DNA of 64,000 nt from T1Sed10-7 sp040904745 (GTDB taxonomy: Bacteria; Actinomycetota; Nitriliruptoria; Nitriliruptorales; Nitriliruptoraceae), in contig JBBDSW010000190.1 in assembly GCA_040904745.1 (NCBI GenBank), forward strand, positions 1-64,000, written 5' to 3'. The notes under the pieces are model-generated. The model ran no database searches, was not told where the DNA came from, and saw only the letters and a list, made by a program, of their open reading frames with translations. The position numbers and the translations under genes are program-made. Shown here piece by piece: positions 18,466 through 25,839 of the stretch (positions are counted from its first letter, which is position 1; each line of letters starts with the position of its first letter).

Positions 18466-19566
18466 GTGGGGCGAAGCGTCCGTGTCGGCGTGCCGAGCGA
18501 GATCAAGGATCGCGAGCGGCGGGTCGCTGTGACACCCTCTGCCGCGCACCTCTTGATCGAACGGGGCCATGACGTCGTCGTCCAGGCGGGCGCCGGCACC
18601 GGTGCCGGGTTCGACGACGAACGCTTCCGGGAGGCGGGCGCCCGCATCGCCGAGGGCGCGGACGAGGTCTGGGCCAGCGACGTCGTCGTGAAGGTGAAGG
18701 AGCCGCAGCCTTCGGAGTACCGCTACCTGCGCGGTGGACTGACCCTGTTCGGCTACCTGCATCTGGCAGCCGAACGGGAGCTCACGGCCGCCTTGTGCGA
18801 GAGCGGGGTCCGCGCGTACGCGTTCGAGACCCTGACCGACCGGCACGGGTTGCCCCTCCTCGCACCGATGTCGGAGGTCGCCGGTCGCACCGCCGCGATC
18901 GTCGGGGCCGCGCACCTGTCCGCCCCCAGCGGGGGCTCCGGCACCCTGATGGGTGGCGCCGCGGGTGTGCCCCCGGCCAAGGTCGTGGTCATCGGCCTGG
19001 GCGTCGCCGGCGCCATGGCCGCCCGCGGGGCCCGGGGGCTCGGCGCGCACGTGACCGGTGTCGACATCGACCTCGAACGGTTGCAGCGGTTCCGGCTCGA
19101 CGGGACGGTGGACGCCACCCAGTCCAGCGAACCGGCACTGGTCGCCGTCCACGTCGCCGAGGCGGACCTGGTGATCGGTGCGGCGTTGGTGCCGGGGGCG
19201 CGGGCCCCCATCGTCGTGACCGAGCAGATGGTCGCCTCGATGCGTCCCGGTTCCGTGGTCGTCGACCTCGCCATCGACCAGGGGGGGTGTGTCGCGACCT
19301 CCCGGGCCACCACGCTGTCGGACCCGACCTACCTCGATCACCAGGTCGTGCACTACTGCGTCACGAACGTGCCCGGCCAGTTCCCCCGGACCGCGTCCGC
19401 GGCCCTCTCAGCGGCGGTGATCGGGAAGCTGACGGTCCTCGTCGAAGAGGTCGCAAGCGGCCGGGCCGGCGGACCGGACGAGGCCCCCGTGCTCACCGGA
19501 GCACTGAACGTGCAGGACGGCGAGGTCGTACACCCGGTGGTCGCAGAGGCGCTCGGGGACGGGTGA
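18466..19566 (+). CDS. ald: Alanine dehydrogenase
   Basis: NAD-dependent interconversion of alanine with pyruvate plus ammonia. The N-terminal catalytic domain begins VRVGVPSEIKDRERRVA and contains KVKEPQPSEY with the substrate lysine, FGYLHLA with the catalytic His, and LPLLAPMSEVAGR. The NAD domain has VVVIGLGVAGAMAARGA (about 170-186) and DLAIDQGGC near 266-274. 366 residues. GTG start with GGGGAGG 5 bases upstream. The membrane transhydrogenase alpha subunit shares this fold, but the HYCVTNVPGQFPRTAS ending favours alanine dehydrogenase. Confidence 0.92.
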   Translation: MGRSVRVGVPSEIKDRERRVAVTPSAAHLLIERGHDVVVQAGAGTGAGFDDERFREAGARIAEGADEVWASDVVVKVKEPQPSEYRYLRGGLTLFGYLHLAAERELTAALCESGVRAYAFETLTDRHGLPLLAPMSEVAGRTAAIVGAAHLSAPSGGSGTLMGGAAGVPPAKVVVIGLGVAGAMAARGARGLGAHVTGVDIDLERLQRFRLDGTVDATQSSEPALVAVHVAEADLVIGAALVPGARAPIVVTEQMVASMRPGSVVVDLAIDQGGCVATSRATTLSDPTYLDHQVVHYCVTNVPGQFPRTASAALSAAVIGKLTVLVEEVASGRAGGPDEAPVLTGALNVQDGEVVHPVVAEALGDG

Positions 19567-19687
19567 GCCCGGTCGAGGCGGTACCTTGACAGGGATCCGC
19601 CAGGACGAGGTGGGTCACGCGAACCAGGGGAGCGCGGCGACCGGCACACGCGGCGACGACGCGCCCACGGTCACGAGGAGCGACCAC

Positions 19688-20071
19688 GTGCGACGCACGC
19701 TCATGAAGTCGAAGATCCACCGCGCCACCGTCACGGGTGCCGACCTCCACTACGTGGGATCGATCACGATCGACGTGGACCTGATGGCCGCGGCCGACCT
19801 CCTGCCCAACGAGAAGGTGCAGGTCGTCGACATCGACAACGGTGCCCGGCTCGAGACCTACGTCATCCCCGGGGAGCCCGGCAGCGGTGATATCTGCCTC
19901 AACGGTGCCGCGGCCCGGCTCGTACAGCCCGGCGATCTGGTGATCGTGGTCAGCTACGCCGACCTCGAGGACGCCGAGGCCCGGGTCTTCGAGCCGACGG
20001 TGGTCATGGTGGACGCCGACAACCGGATCACCGAGCTCACCACCACCGAACCGCCGCGCACGAGGCGTTGA
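19688..20071 (+). CDS. panD: Aspartate 1-decarboxylase
   Basis: Pyruvoyl-dependent enzyme making beta-alanine for pantothenate and CoA. The proenzyme self-cleaves between Gly24 and Ser25 in LHYVGSITID, and Lys9 in MKSKIHRATVTGADL matches the catalytic region. 127 residues. GTG 19688 has GAGGAG 7 bases upstream and gives MRRTLMKSK, the usual start; ATG 19703 is an internal alternative. The other pan genes are not in the window. Confidence 0.95.
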   Translation: MRRTLMKSKIHRATVTGADLHYVGSITIDVDLMAAADLLPNEKVQVVDIDNGARLETYVIPGEPGSGDICLNGAAARLVQPGDLVIVVSYADLEDAEARVFEPTVVMVDADNRITELTTTEPPRTRR

Positions 20072-20109
20072 GCCCGGGTCGTTCGCGTCCCGACCGGAAA
20101 GGCCCGCTG

Positions 20110-20367
20110 GTGCCCGCGCCCGAGGAGCAGCGAGCCGTGCGCTGGCCGGAGCCGATCGATCCCATGCTCCCGCAGTTGGTGGGCTTCACCGTCCGGCGCG
20201 TCCCCGGCTACCAGGCCCGCAAGCACTACGCCTGCCCCTCCTGCCACGATGACATCCCCTCGGGTGTCGGGCACGTCGTGGTCTGGCCCGAGGCCGAGCC
20301 CGAGGAACGTCGGCACTGGCACGTCCACTGCTGGCGGATCGCGGTCAGGCGGGGACGTCCCACCTGA
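20110..20367 (+). CDS. Small conserved protein, putative zinc-binding
   Basis: Unnamed protein of 85 residues of a type common in actinobacteria. It has a CPSC pair in HYACPSCHDDIPSG and a second ligand set in HVVVWPE then RRHWHVHCW, which together could bind one zinc. No enzymatic motif is seen. I prefer GTG 20110 because of GGAAAGG upstream; a TTG at 20068 overlapping the panD stop would add 14 residues. Function unknown. Confidence 0.65.
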   Translation: MPAPEEQRAVRWPEPIDPMLPQLVGFTVRRVPGYQARKHYACPSCHDDIPSGVGHVVVWPEAEPEERRHWHVHCWRIAVRRGRPT

Positions 20368-20484
20368 CCGGGTCGCTGCGAGGTTTGCTGCGTCCCGATG
20401 CCGGTGGTTCGCCACCTGGCCGCCGGGCGGGCACCCTCTCGCTCCACCCCGCCCACCCCGACATGGCTCAGCCACGAGGTCACC

Positions 20485-21465
20485 GTGAGTTCTGGCTCCA
20501 AGCGCTCCGACCGCGGCAACTCCCGCTTCGATCGCCGGGCGGCGCGCAACCGCAAGGTCATCATCGTCATGGCGGCGCTGATGGGGCTGTCGGTCGTCGC
20601 CGTCCCGTTGGGACTGGCGATCAGCGGTCAGGACGACCCCGTAGCCGAGGACGAGGAGGATCCCTTCGCCGCGCCCGAGGAGCCGGAGGAGCCGGAGGAG
20701 CCGGAGGAGACCGCGGGCCCCTGTGGCCCGACGCCGGACGACGTTCCCGAGGTCACGGCCACCCGCTACGACGAGCCGTTCCCGCGGACGATCGAAGAGG
20801 GCGTCACCTACGAGCTGACCTTGGAGACGACCTGTGGTGACGTCGTGCTCGCGCTCGATGCCGAGGGTGCCCCGACGGCGGTGAACAACCTGGTCAACCT
20901 GGCTGAGGACGGCTACTACGACGGCGTCGTCTTCCACCGGGTCGCCAGCAACCCCCCGGTCATCCAGGGTGGTGATCCGGCCGGCACCGGCTGTGGCCGT
21001 GACGATTGCAGCGCGGCTGCCGCCGAGGACGAGCCGGCCTACCCGGGCTACACCATCGAGGACGAGCTCGAGACCGCTGAGGAGATGGGCGAACGGCTCG
21101 GCGAGGACCTCCTCCCCCGTCTGCGCGAGGAGCTCGATGCGCTCATCGAGGAGGGCATCGACCCGGAGGAGCTCGGTCTCCCGGCCGATCCGAGCGACGA
21201 CGATCTCCGCGCACTGATCCCCGGCGGCTACGAGCGGGGGACGGTGGCGATGGCCAACGCGGGACCGGATACCGCCGGCTCCCAGTTCTTCATCGTGTAC
21301 GAGGACGCGGCGCTGCCGCCGCTCTACACGATCGTCGGCACGGTCATCGAAGGCATGGACGTGGTCGACGACATCGCCCGGTCACCGACCGAGGTGTCCA
21401 CCGACACCCCCGATCGACCCTACGAGCCCGTCGTGATCCGGTCGGCCACCCTGGAAGAGGAGTGA
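20485..21465 (+). CDS. Membrane-anchored cyclophilin-type peptidyl-prolyl isomerase with insertion
   Basis: Predicted extracytoplasmic proline isomerase. The cytosolic N-terminus is basic (RRAARNRK), a membrane helix spans about 25-47, and an acidic linker (EEPEEPEEPEE) precedes the cyclophilin domain (about 107-326). Catalytic FHRV is at 150-153 and QGGDPAGTG at 161-169; MANAGPDTAGSQFFI follows. Between IEDEL (191-195) and YERGTVAMANAG (249-260) there is an extra segment of about 50 mostly acidic, helical residues that the neighbouring cyclophilin lacks. GTG 20485 has GAGG 5 bases upstream. Confidence 0.85.
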   Translation: MSSGSKRSDRGNSRFDRRAARNRKVIIVMAALMGLSVVAVPLGLAISGQDDPVAEDEEDPFAAPEEPEEPEEPEETAGPCGPTPDDVPEVTATRYDEPFPRTIEEGVTYELTLETTCGDVVLALDAEGAPTAVNNLVNLAEDGYYDGVVFHRVASNPPVIQGGDPAGTGCGRDDCSAAAAEDEPAYPGYTIEDELETAEEMGERLGEDLLPRLREELDALIEEGIDPEELGLPADPSDDDLRALIPGGYERGTVAMANAGPDTAGSQFFIVYEDAALPPLYTIVGTVIEGMDVVDDIARSPTEVSTDTPDRPYEPVVIRSATLEEE

Positions 21466-21551
21466 GCACGCGACGACGCCTACGCTGACCGCTCGGCGAA
21501 CGCCGCCGTTCGGCGACCGACCAACACCGACCAACCCGGAAAGGCCCCTCC

Positions 21552-22067
21552 GTGGCACAGCAATGGAGCTCCCCGCCCGCCCTGACGATCGATGCCTCGA
21601 CGTCGTACGAGGCGACGATCAGGACCAGCAAGGGTGATATCACCGCGGATCTGTTCGCCGGCGAGTCGCCGACGACGGTGAACAACTTCGTCTTCCTCGC
21701 ACGGGAGGGGTTCTACAACGGGATCACCTTCCATCGGGTCATCCCCGGGTTCATGATCCAGGGCGGCGACCCCACCGGGACCGGCACCGGCGGTCCGGGT
21801 TACCGCTTCCGCGACGAGCTCGAGGCCGCGCAGAAGCACGGCTACGACCGCGGCACGCTGGCGATGGCCAACGCCGGGCCGAACACGAACGGCTCGCAGT
21901 TCTTCATCACCCACGTCGACGCGCCGCTCCCGCCGCAGTACGCCGTGTTCGGGCGCACGATCGACGGCCACGACGTGATCGATGCCGTCGCTGCGGTCCA
22001 GATCGGCCCCGGAGACAAGCCGGTCGAGCCCGTCACGATCTCCACGGTCGAGATCCGCGAGGGCTGA
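21552..22067 (+). CDS. ppiB: Cytosolic cyclophilin-type peptidyl-prolyl isomerase
   Basis: Cyclophilin domain covering the whole 171-residue protein, without signal peptide. Active-site strings: ITFHRVIPGFMIQGGDPTGTG (FHRV with catalytic Arg) and MANAGPNTNGSQFFIT. It is probably a paralogue of the anchored cyclophilin just upstream, serving the cytosol. GTG start with GGAAAGG about 9 bases upstream. Its 3' end faces a convergent gene 46 bases away. Confidence 0.93.
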   Translation: MAQQWSSPPALTIDASTSYEATIRTSKGDITADLFAGESPTTVNNFVFLAREGFYNGITFHRVIPGFMIQGGDPTGTGTGGPGYRFRDELEAAQKHGYDRGTLAMANAGPNTNGSQFFITHVDAPLPPQYAVFGRTIDGHDVIDAVAAVQIGPGDKPVEPVTISTVEIREG

Positions 22068-22113
22068 TCGTCGCGCCGCAGCCCCTCCGGCCGCGCCGCG
22101 CTGTGCGAACGGC

Positions 22114-22668
22114 TCACGGTGCGGGCGGGGGCGGCGGGCCCTCTGGATCGTCATCCTCGGGCCCGTCGGCATCGCCGGGCCCGTCGGCATCGCCGGGCCC
22201 GTCGTCCGGGTCTTCGCCGTCGAACCGCTCGACCGGTGGGATCTCCTCCAGCGGGGGCGGTGGTGGCCCGTCGGGGTCCGCGGAGCCGGTGTCGCCCGGC
22301 CACGGTGGCATCTCGGAGAGCTCCACCGGACGGGGCGCACGGCCCTGGTCGTAGTCGCGCATCCGCTTCGGATACCCGACCTTGCGGGCGTCGTAGAGCG
22401 GGATGTTGAGGTCCTTGCACAGCGACACGGCCTTGCTGCGGTCGGGGATCGGCCGGCGCAGGTACTCACCGGTGTCGGCGATCAGCAGGACCGTGATCGA
22501 GTAGATCGTGGTCTTCGGTTCGAGGTAGGCCTCGACGCCGGTCCGGCTGCGTGCGAAGCGTTCGAGCTCTGTGGTCGCACCCTTGGAGGCCTCGGAGGTC
22601 GAAGGGCTCGGGGCAGCCCGTTTCGATCCTCCCTTCAACCAGGAGCGGAGCCGATCGGAGAAACCCAC
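22114..22668 (-). CDS. Conserved actinobacterial protein with acidic proline-rich tail
   Basis: Unnamed 184-residue protein of a family often found next to methylmalonyl-CoA epimerase in actinobacteria. The conserved core (about 35-110) includes RSRTGVEAYLEPKTT, VLLIADTGEYLRRPI and the block YDARKVGYPKRMRDYDQG. The last 60 residues are Pro/Asp/Glu/Gly-rich and include in-frame repeats of GPGDAD. No catalytic motif is recognised. It lies 39 bases downstream of the epimerase gene on the same strand, so the two are likely one transcript. Function unknown. Confidence 0.75.
   Translation of the reverse strand: MGFSDRLRSWLKGGSKRAAPSPSTSEASKGATTELERFARSRTGVEAYLEPKTTIYSITVLLIADTGEYLRRPIPDRSKAVSLCKDLNIPLYDARKVGYPKRMRDYDQGRAPRPVELSEMPPWPGDTGSADPDGPPPPPLEEIPPVERFDGEDPDDGPGDADGPGDADGPEDDDPEGPPPPPAP
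22159..22203. repeat. 18-base tandem repeat, 2.5 copies
   Basis: The unit ggcatcgccgggcccgtc occurs at 22168-22185 and 22186-22203, preceded by a half copy at 22159-22167. It is in frame in the minus-strand gene and encodes the GPGDAD repeat of its acidic tail. Confidence 0.9.
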
Positions 22669-22707
22669 GTGAAGCCTCGTCTGGACGGGAGGGATCCGCC
22701 CCGCAGG

Positions 22708-23300
22708 CTACCGACCTCGCTCCTCGCGCTCGTCCGGGGTGGGTTCGTCCGCGATGAGTTCGACGAGGACGCCTCCGGTGNNNNNNNNNNNNNNNNNNNN
22801 NNNNNNNNNNNNNNNNNNNNNNNNNNNNNNNNNNNNNNNNNNNNNNNNNNNNNNNNNNNNNNNNNNNNNNNNNNNNNNNNGCGCTCGTCCGGGGTGGGTT
22901 CGTCCGCGATGAGTTCGACGAGGACGCCTCCGGTGCCCTTCGGGTGCACGAAGGCGATGTCGTGCCCGCCACCGCCGCGCCGGGGCTCCTGGTCGATCAG
23001 CCGGACGTCCTCGGCCCGCAGGTGGTCGAGCGCAGCGCTCAGCGAGGACACCCCGAAGCCGAGGTGGTGGAGCCCCGGGCCGTGGCGCGCCAGGTAGCGG
23101 GCGATCGGGGAGTCCTCGTGGGTCGGTGCCAGCAGTTGGATGGCGACGTCGCCGACGTGGAGCATGGCCTCCTCGACCCCGTCGGCCTCCACCCGCTCCC
23201 GTGACGTGAGGTGCAACCCGAACGCCCGCTCGTAGAAGGAGATCGCCGCGTCGAGATCCTCGACCGCGATGGCGATCTGATCGATGCGGGTCACGTCCAT
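22708..23300 (-). CDS. mce: Methylmalonyl-CoA epimerase (VOC fold), interrupted by N gap
   Basis: Vicinal-oxygen-chelate protein interconverting (S)- and (R)-methylmalonyl-CoA. Begins TRIDQIAIAVEDLDAAISFY; later blocks are AIQLLAPTHEDSPIARYL, HHLGFGV and GGVLVELIA, supplying the usual Gln, His and Glu metal ligands. The first ligand, His in typical epimerases (IDH), is Gln8 here. ATG with GAGGAGG upstream. The gap splits the C-terminus; deleting 155 bases gives 145 residues ending DEREERGR, the normal family length. Close to the thiolase and meaB genes. Confidence 0.82.
22726..22780. repeat. 55-base sequence duplicated across gap 2 (copy 1)
   Basis: Identical to 22881-22935. It has no internal repeat and codes for conserved epimerase sequence, which argues that the duplication is an assembly overlap. 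Confidence 0.92.
22781..22880. other. Assembly gap 2 (100 N)
   Basis: Exactly 100 N within mce, flanked by identical 55-base copies. Collapse restores the frame and the expected protein length. Confidence 0.98.
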
Positions 23301-23399
23301 GCTGCCTCCTCGCCGCGCGTGGTCACCTCCCGGTCACCGGCCGCGAGGATACGGACCCCACGGACCCGGGAGGGGCTCGGACGGCTCCGACGTCGCCAG

Positions 23400-23405
23400 T
23401 AGGCT
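23400..23405 (+). promoter_or_regulatory. Candidate -10 hexamer (TAGGCT) for the thiolase gene
   Basis: TAGGCT ends 27 bases before the GTG start, implying a leader of about 20 bases that contains gaggggag as ribosome site. It lies in the 132-base divergent region between mce and the thiolase gene. No clear -35. Confidence 0.4.
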
Positions 23406-23432
23406 CGTGCCACACCGAACGAGGGGAGCATC

Positions 23433-24617
23433 GTGTCGGACGTCGTGGTCGTCGGCTACGCGCGCACACCCGTGGGACGGTTCGGAGGTGGCCTGGCGGA
23501 CCTGTCGGCCACCGAACTGGGCGCACGCGCGATCGCCGGAGCGCTGGCGCGAGCCGGCCTCGATGCCGACGCGGTCGAGTACACGGTGATGGGCCACGTC
23601 CTCCAGGCCGGCCAGGGCCAGATCACCGCCCGGCAGGCCGCCGTCGCCGCGGGCATCGGCATGGACGTCGCCGCGGAGACGATGAACAAGGTCTGCCTGT
23701 CGGGCATGACCGCCATCGCGCGTGCCCGCGACCTCATCCGGGTGGGCGATTTCGACGTCGTGGTGGCCGGCGGTATGGAGTCGATGTCCCGCGCCCCCTA
23801 CGTGCTGGACCGTGCCCGGTTCGGCTACCGGCTCGGTGACGGCACGCTCACGGACGTGCTGATGCACGATGGACTCACGTGCGCGTTCGACGCCTGCGAG
23901 ATGGGGTTGGCCACCGACCGGTACCAGGACTCCAAGGGTCTCGCGATCACCCGCGAGGACCAGGACGCCTGGTCGGCGCGTTCGCACGCCCGTGCCGCGG
24001 CGGCCTGGGGGTCGGGTGCGTTCGACGACGAGGTGGTGCCCGTCGAGGTGCCGCAACGTCGCGGCGATCCCGTGGTCGTCGCCCGCGATGAGGGCATCCG
24101 GGCGGACACGACGGTGGACACCCTGGCCGCGCTCCGCCCCGCCTTCCAGCCCGAGGGGACCATCACCGCCGGGAACGCCTCCCAGATCTCCGACGGTGCG
24201 GCCGCGCTCGTGCTCGCCAGTCGCGAGGCTGCGGAACGCCTCGGCCTCGAGGTCCGTGCGACGATCACCTCCTGGGGGACCGTCGCCGGCCCCGATGCCT
24301 CGCTCCACCACCAGCCGGCGGGTGCGATCCGTGACGCGGCCCGCCGCGCCGGCGCCGATCCCGCCGGCTACGACCTGTACGAGATCAACGAGGCGTTCGC
24401 CTCGGTCGCGATCGCCTCGGTGCGCGATCTCACCCTGGACGAGGACCGGGTGAACGTCCACGGTGGCGGCGTCGCCCTCGGTCACCCCATCGGCTGCTCC
24501 GGTGCGCGGATCGTCATCACCTTGCTGGAGGCGCTCAGGCGGCGAGGTGGAGGACGTGGTGCTGCGGCCCTGTGTGGGGGCGGCGGGCAGGGGGATGCCC
24601 TCACCGTGCAGGTGTGA
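23433..24617 (+). CDS. Acetyl-CoA C-acetyltransferase (thiolase II type)
   Basis: Biosynthetic-type thiolase condensing two acetyl-CoA or splitting 3-ketoacyl-CoA. Nucleophile Cys88 in MNKVCLSGMTAIARA; the second site is HGGGVALGHPIGCSGARI with the catalytic His, and the third CGGGGQGDA with the general-acid Cys. NEAFA is present. 394 residues, normal. GTG start. The position next to mce parallels fadA4 beside the epimerase in M. tuberculosis. Its stop overlaps the meaB start. Confidence 0.92.
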   Translation: MSDVVVVGYARTPVGRFGGGLADLSATELGARAIAGALARAGLDADAVEYTVMGHVLQAGQGQITARQAAVAAGIGMDVAAETMNKVCLSGMTAIARARDLIRVGDFDVVVAGGMESMSRAPYVLDRARFGYRLGDGTLTDVLMHDGLTCAFDACEMGLATDRYQDSKGLAITREDQDAWSARSHARAAAAWGSGAFDDEVVPVEVPQRRGDPVVVARDEGIRADTTVDTLAALRPAFQPEGTITAGNASQISDGAAALVLASREAAERLGLEVRATITSWGTVAGPDASLHHQPAGAIRDAARRAGADPAGYDLYEINEAFASVAIASVRDLTLDEDRVNVHGGGVALGHPIGCSGARIVITLLEALRRRGGGRGAAALCGGGGQGDALTVQV

Positions 24618-25606
24618 GCGTGGCCGTCGATATCGCCACGTTGGTCGCTGGCCTCTCCCGCGGGGAACGGCGCCCGCTCGCCCGCCTGTTGACCCTGGTC
24701 GAGGACGGCACCCCGGAGCAGCTCCGCGAGGTGGTCGCCGCCCTGCACCCGCAGGCCGGCAACGCCCGGGTGCTCGGCATCAGTGGGTCCCCCGGAGTGG
24801 GGAAGTCGACCCTGACCGACGGGATGGCCAGAGCCCTGCGAGCGGCCGGGCGCACCGTCGCGGTGCTCGCGGTGGACCCGTCCTCACCGTTCAGTGGCGG
24901 GGCACTGCTCGGCGATCGCGTCCGTATGCAGGGCCACCACGCCGATGCCGGCGTCTTCATCCGTTCCATGGCCTCGCGCGGACACCTCGGCGGCCTGTCC
25001 TTCGCCACCCCGCAGGCCGTGCTCGTCCTCGACGCAGCCGGGTTCGACGACGTCATCATCGAGACGGTCGGTGTCGGGCAGTCGGAGGTCGAGATCGCCG
25101 CCACCGCCGACACCACGGTCATCATCCTGGCACCCGGGATGGGCGATGGGATCCAGGCCGCCAAGGCCGGCATCCTGGAGGTCGCCGACGTGTTCGTGAT
25201 CAACAAGGCGGACGCCGTCGGGGCCGGGAAGCTCGAGTCGGAGCTGCGCGGCATGCTGGAGCTCGGCCACGCGAGCGCCGGAGCGCACGACGATCCCGGG
25301 TGGTCCCCACCGATCGTGCGGACGGTGGCGGTCCGTGCGGAGGGCATCCCGGAGCTCCTCGCCGCGATCGGCGCGCACGGCCAGCACCTCGCACAGACCG
25401 GGGCCGGGGCCGAGCGGCGCCTGGCCCGCGCACGGCATCTGGTCCGCGAACTGGCGCTCGAGTCGACGCGCCGCACCTTCGCCCAGCTCGAGGCGGGGGA
25501 GGACGGGCTCCTCGACGACCTGGCGGGCCGGGTGGTCGCCCGCGAACTCGACCCGTACCACGCCGCGGACGACCTGCTGGCGGCGACCCGGGCGGCGCGC
25601 GACTGA
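24614..25606 (+). CDS. meaB: MeaB/ArgK family G3E GTPase chaperone of B12 mutases
   Basis: GTPase that loads adenosylcobalamin into, and protects, methylmalonyl- or isobutyryl-CoA mutases. P-loop GSPGVGKSTLTD (about 58-69), Mg/switch blocks VDPSSPFSGGALLGDRVRM and IETVGVGQSEVEIA, base-recognition NKAD (about 197-200), and a C-terminal dimerisation helix. 330 residues. GTG 24614 overlaps the thiolase stop (GTGA). The mutase subunit it may serve lies 30 kb away in this window. Confidence 0.93.
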   Translation: MSVAVDIATLVAGLSRGERRPLARLLTLVEDGTPEQLREVVAALHPQAGNARVLGISGSPGVGKSTLTDGMARALRAAGRTVAVLAVDPSSPFSGGALLGDRVRMQGHHADAGVFIRSMASRGHLGGLSFATPQAVLVLDAAGFDDVIIETVGVGQSEVEIAATADTTVIILAPGMGDGIQAAKAGILEVADVFVINKADAVGAGKLESELRGMLELGHASAGAHDDPGWSPPIVRTVAVRAEGIPELLAAIGAHGQHLAQTGAGAERRLARARHLVRELALESTRRTFAQLEAGEDGLLDDLAGRVVARELDPYHAADDLLAATRAARD

Positions 25607-25634
25607 GGGCGCCTCCTGCCGCCACCCGCGGCTC

Positions 25635-25664
25635 CGTCGCCACCTCGTCGCCACCTCGTCGCCG
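25635..25664. repeat. 11-base direct repeat in the meaB-glgE gap
   Basis: cgtcgccacct at 25635-25645 and 25646-25656 followed by a partial copy. The 233 bases between meaB and glgE hold no gene; besides this repeat they contain a TACAGT hexamer (25743-25748) as candidate -10 for the glgE operon. Confidence 0.6.
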
Positions 25665-25742
25665 TCGCGACCCCGATCGCAGTCTCGGCCGCTGCCCCTT
25701 CGAACGACCACGCCCGCCCGTGTCGATGCTTCCGAACGCCAC

Positions 25743-25748
25743 TACAGT
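25743..25748 (+). promoter_or_regulatory. Candidate -10 hexamer (TACAGT) of the glgE operon
   Basis: TACAGT about 90 bases before glgE, the only TANNNT hexamer I noted in this gap. No good -35. Confidence 0.3.
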
Positions 25749-25839
25749 CCAGGGACGAGCGCGGTCAACGCACGCCAGTACGCACACCACGAAGACCGCC
25801 TCTGCTCGATGACCGACCGCACCGGAGACGGAGGTCCAC

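Noticed and set aside
19586..19591. Perfect TTGACA upstream of panD as a -35 box
   Set aside because: No TANNNT hexamer lies 16-18 bases downstream, so no promoter was called.
22159..22203. Short repeats as a CRISPR array (also 52116-52227)
   Set aside because: Units are 18 or 16 bases and directly adjacent without unique spacers; no cas genes are present.
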